In this document: in pieces, positions 62,168 through 64,000 of the stretch | How positions within the stretch are numbered: position 1 is the stretch's first letter | Layout of the letters: every line of letters starts with the position of its first letter | Assembly (NCBI RefSeq): GCF_021173675.1 | Contig: NZ_JAIHON010000011.1 | Location: 62,001-126,000 of the forward strand | DNA from: Streptomyces lincolnensis | Lineage (GTDB): Bacteria; Actinomycetota; Actinomycetes; Streptomycetales; Streptomycetaceae | Direction of reading: 5' to 3' | Length of the DNA: 64,000 nt | Made by a program: the position numbers and the translations under genes | The notes under the pieces: model-generated | What the model was told of the DNA's origin: nothing | Database searches by the model: none | Seen by the model: only the letters and a program-made list of their open reading frames with translations

Positions 62168-63015
62168 GCGGTGAGTGCTCCCGTGGGTACGTCGTAGGTC
62201 TCGGGCCGCCGGTCGCGCAGGTGCCCCATCGACCGGCGGGCGGTCTCCAGTGCCTGTGCGACGTCCAGTTCGGCGACGGCGACGCCGGCGGCGACGCCCG
62301 TGTCGGCGAGGATCTCGCCGCCGGGGTCGACGACCTTGGCGCTGCCGACGAAGCGTAGCGACCCGAACGTGCCAGCCTGGTTGGCCGACAGCCACACGAT
62401 CTGGTTCTCCAGCGCGCGGGCCCGGTCGAAGAGGTCGAAGCGGCGTTTCCAGCGGTCGTCGACGAGGTCGGCGGTCGCGTTCGTACGGGATCCTGGCCAG
62501 GCTGAGACGCAGATCCCGATCTCGGCGCCGTCGAGCGCGAGTGCGCGGGCGGATTCCGGGAACGCCTTGTCGTAGCAGATCATCATGCCGATCCGGCCGA
62601 CCGGTGTGTCGAAGGCGTGGAAGCGGTCCCCGGAGGCGTAGCTGGCGTCCTCGCTGAGTGGCTGGTGGACCTTGCGGTGGTTGCCGAGGACGCCGTCGCC
62701 GGTGACACAGACGACGCTGTTGTAGCGGTCGTCCCCGGCGGCTTCGCAGTAACCGGCGACGACCGTCATCTCCCCTGCCAGGGAGGCCAGTCGGCGGATC
62801 TCGGGGCCGTCGAGGGCAAGCGCGGGCGGGCCCGCGTCGAGTTCGGCGGAGTCGTCGAGGCTGAGCAGATACCCGCCCAGGCACGCCTCGGGCAGCGCCA
62901 GCAGGCGTACGCCCTCCTCCCGGGCCTCCTTGATAAGCCGTTCGGCGATCTGGAAGTCCTCCTCCAGGTCGCGGCCGAACTCGGCGGCGACGGCGGCCAT
63001 GCGCAGGGTGGTCAT
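62164..63015 (-). CDS. Nitrilase-superfamily protein with complete triad (Nit1C nitrilase)
   Basis: The 283-residue C-N hydrolase has E43 (LPEACLGGYL), K115 (NHRKVHQP) and C147 (GMMICYDKAFPE), the full nitrilase triad, with the usual AWPGSRTN segment. It belongs to the sll0784/Nit1-type group, whose cluster has been linked to cyanide assimilation in other bacteria. Both overlaps (ATGA) with neighbours couple translation with the AIR-synthase-like gene and the second nitrilase. The real substrate is not known. Confidence 0.9.
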   Translation of the reverse strand: MTTLRMAAVAAEFGRDLEEDFQIAERLIKEAREEGVRLLALPEACLGGYLLSLDDSAELDAGPPALALDGPEIRRLASLAGEMTVVAGYCEAAGDDRYNSVVCVTGDGVLGNHRKVHQPLSEDASYASGDRFHAFDTPVGRIGMMICYDKAFPESARALALDGAEIGICVSAWPGSRTNATADLVDDRWKRRFDLFDRARALENQIVWLSANQAGTFGSLRFVGSAKVVDPGGEILADTGVAAGVAVAELDVAQALETARRSMGHLRDRRPETYDVPTGALTA

Positions 63016-64000
63016 GCGGTCCCCATCCCGGTCACGGTGGACATGACCGCTTCGGTGATCTCTCCGTCGGGCCAGCGCAGCCCGACGCCTTCTCCATCGG
63101 TGAGCCCCCCGCACACCGCGCCCATGGCGGGTCCGGCGGGCAGGGGCGGTGCGCCGGGGTCGTCGGCCGTGAGCATCGCAAAGCCCGGGAAGCAGGTGAA
63201 CCAGTCCCCCACGGTCGCGGCCTCCGGCCGGGGCACGGCGGCCACGTCGAGCACCGCGCGGCAGCCGCTCGCCTCGGCGAGCATGCCGAGGGTTCCGGCG
63301 ATGCCCGCCATCGACACGTCCTTCGCGGCGGCGGGCCGCGCGGCGGCCACCGCCCCGGTCATCGTGCGCAGTTCGTCCGTACGGCGGTGGCTGGTCGAGT
63401 CCCATTGGCGGCCCCGGTAGCCCGGGCGCCAGCGACCGTCGAGGTCGGCGGTGAGCCGTACGGCGTGCCCGGGGCGGCCGCCGCCACCGGGCACCGGCCG
63501 GTCCGTGCGGCCGAGCGCGGTCACCGACAGGGCGGCCGGGACGCCGAGTTGAGTGTGCCCGCCGAGCACCGGGATGTCGTACGCCCGTGCCGCTCGCGTC
63601 AGTCCGGCCAGGATCCGGGCCGCGTGCGCGGCGTCGCGTGCGCCGACCGCGTCCAGCAGGCCGAGCGGTGCGGCGCCCATCGCGGCGAGGTCGTTGACGT
63701 TCACGAGGACCGCGCACCAGCCCGCCCACTCGGGGTCCCGTTCGACCATGGACGGCACGATCGCGTCGCACGCCGCGATCACGTCGGTGCCGGGGACGGG
63801 CGCGCCGTCGTCACCGACGAAGCCCGGGGGCGGGGCCAGCGCGGTGAGGAGCGGTCCGAGGGGGGACTTCGTGGCTGCCGCGAGGGCGGCGATGCGGCCG
63901 ATCGGCCAGCGCATCAGGACGTGCGGCACGCCCGCGACCGTCGTGTTCCGCACCCGCTGCCAGCCGAGCCGGCGGAACAGCACCTCGTTGCGCGCCTGGA
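63012..64000 (-). CDS. AIR-synthase-related protein with an upstream GNAT-like part (5' end off window)
   Basis: The visible C-terminal 330 residues match the sll0787-type AIR-synthase-related family (PurM-like ATP-binding fold): GDDGAPVPGTDVIAACDAIV, AVLVNVNDLAAMGAAPLGLLDA, LGGHTQLGVPAALS and SMAGIAGTLGMLAEASGC. The reading frame stays open to the window edge, and the last visible residues (ARNEVLFRRLGW) look like the end of a GNAT acetyltransferase domain (MSMEG_0567/sll0786 type). So the protein is likely a GNAT-AIR-synthase fusion, cut here. Its stop overlaps the start of the next gene. Confidence 0.85.
   Translation of the reverse strand, partial: QARNEVLFRRLGWQRVRNTTVAGVPHVLMRWPIGRIAALAAATKSPLGPLLTALAPPPGFVGDDGAPVPGTDVIAACDAIVPSMVERDPEWAGWCAVLVNVNDLAAMGAAPLGLLDAVGARDAAHAARILAGLTRAARAYDIPVLGGHTQLGVPAALSVTALGRTDRPVPGGGGRPGHAVRLTADLDGRWRPGYRGRQWDSTSHRRTDELRTMTGAVAAARPAAAKDVSMAGIAGTLGMLAEASGCRAVLDVAAVPRPEAATVGDWFTCFPGFAMLTADDPGAPPLPAGPAMGAVCGGLTDGEGVGLRWPDGEITEAVMSTVTGMGTA

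Overview
The window is high-GC actinomycete DNA and almost certainly Streptomyces. Third codon positions are strongly G/C, GTG starts and ATGA/GTGA overlaps are frequent, and lineage-typical modules are present: a cvn conservon, MSMEG_0565/sll0787-type genes, a HelY-like helicase, DUF5709/DUF6397/DUF6069 proteins and a cysteine-rich leader peptide before a sulfonate transporter. No rRNA, tRNA, CRISPR array or intact mobile element was recognised.

Layout. 1-2.3 kb: a truncated MerR regulator divergent from an alpha/beta-hydrolase that lacks its catalytic residues, then an APH-like kinase. 2.6-6 kb: a NarL-type two-component system divergent from an lgt copy and a small membrane protein. 6.1-9.4 kb: a Tat-exported GH95 glycosidase carrying two discoidin-like modules. 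9.9-13.2 kb: an intact TetR regulator beside three decaying oxidoreductase genes and an IS110-family relic. 13.2-17.9 kb: a YjbQ protein, then a sulfonate-uptake operon (leader peptide, ssuC, ssuB, ssuA, flavoprotein). 17.9-24.7 kb: a small MltG paralogue, a MarR-controlled ABC exporter, a DctA-type symporter and a secreted PNGase A-like protein. 24.8-28.5 kb: an asymmetric heterodimeric ABC exporter, followed by a 24-bp minisatellite. 29.2-35.4 kb: DUF5709, cysteine-free ribosomal protein L31, a YdjM-like membrane protein, HelY-like helicase, TesB thioesterase and DUF6397. 35.5-41.6 kb: a conservon with an extra Roadblock/LC7 gene and an MHYT protein. 41.7-51.6 kb: methyltransferase, unknowns, fatty-acid desaturase, a SNF2/SWIM pair, a phytase-like esterase and a Pro-rich membrane protein. 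51.7-55.8 kb: xylA divergent from xylB-xylR (xylose catabolism). 55.9-60 kb: an acetamidase-family protein, and a GAF regulator with aldehyde dehydrogenase. 60-64 kb: a translationally coupled minus-strand operon of the Nit1C type (GNAT/AIR-synthase-like protein, two nitrilase-family proteins, glycosyltransferase), running off the window edge.

Functional themes are extracellular plant or microbial glycan use (GH95, PNGase A-like, xylAB), sulfur and nitrogen scavenging (sulfonate operon, acetamidase, nitrilase cluster), export, and envelope or signalling functions. The most notable observation is the tandem nitrilase pair. One copy keeps the Glu-Lys-Cys triad; its neighbour has Asp in place of both Glu and the catalytic Cys. 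This suggests a non-catalytic partner inside a poorly understood pathway. Other points are the catalytically dead hydrolase, the exporter whose NBD losses all fall in one ATP site, the leaderless cysteine leader peptide, and several repeat or palindrome structures between genes.
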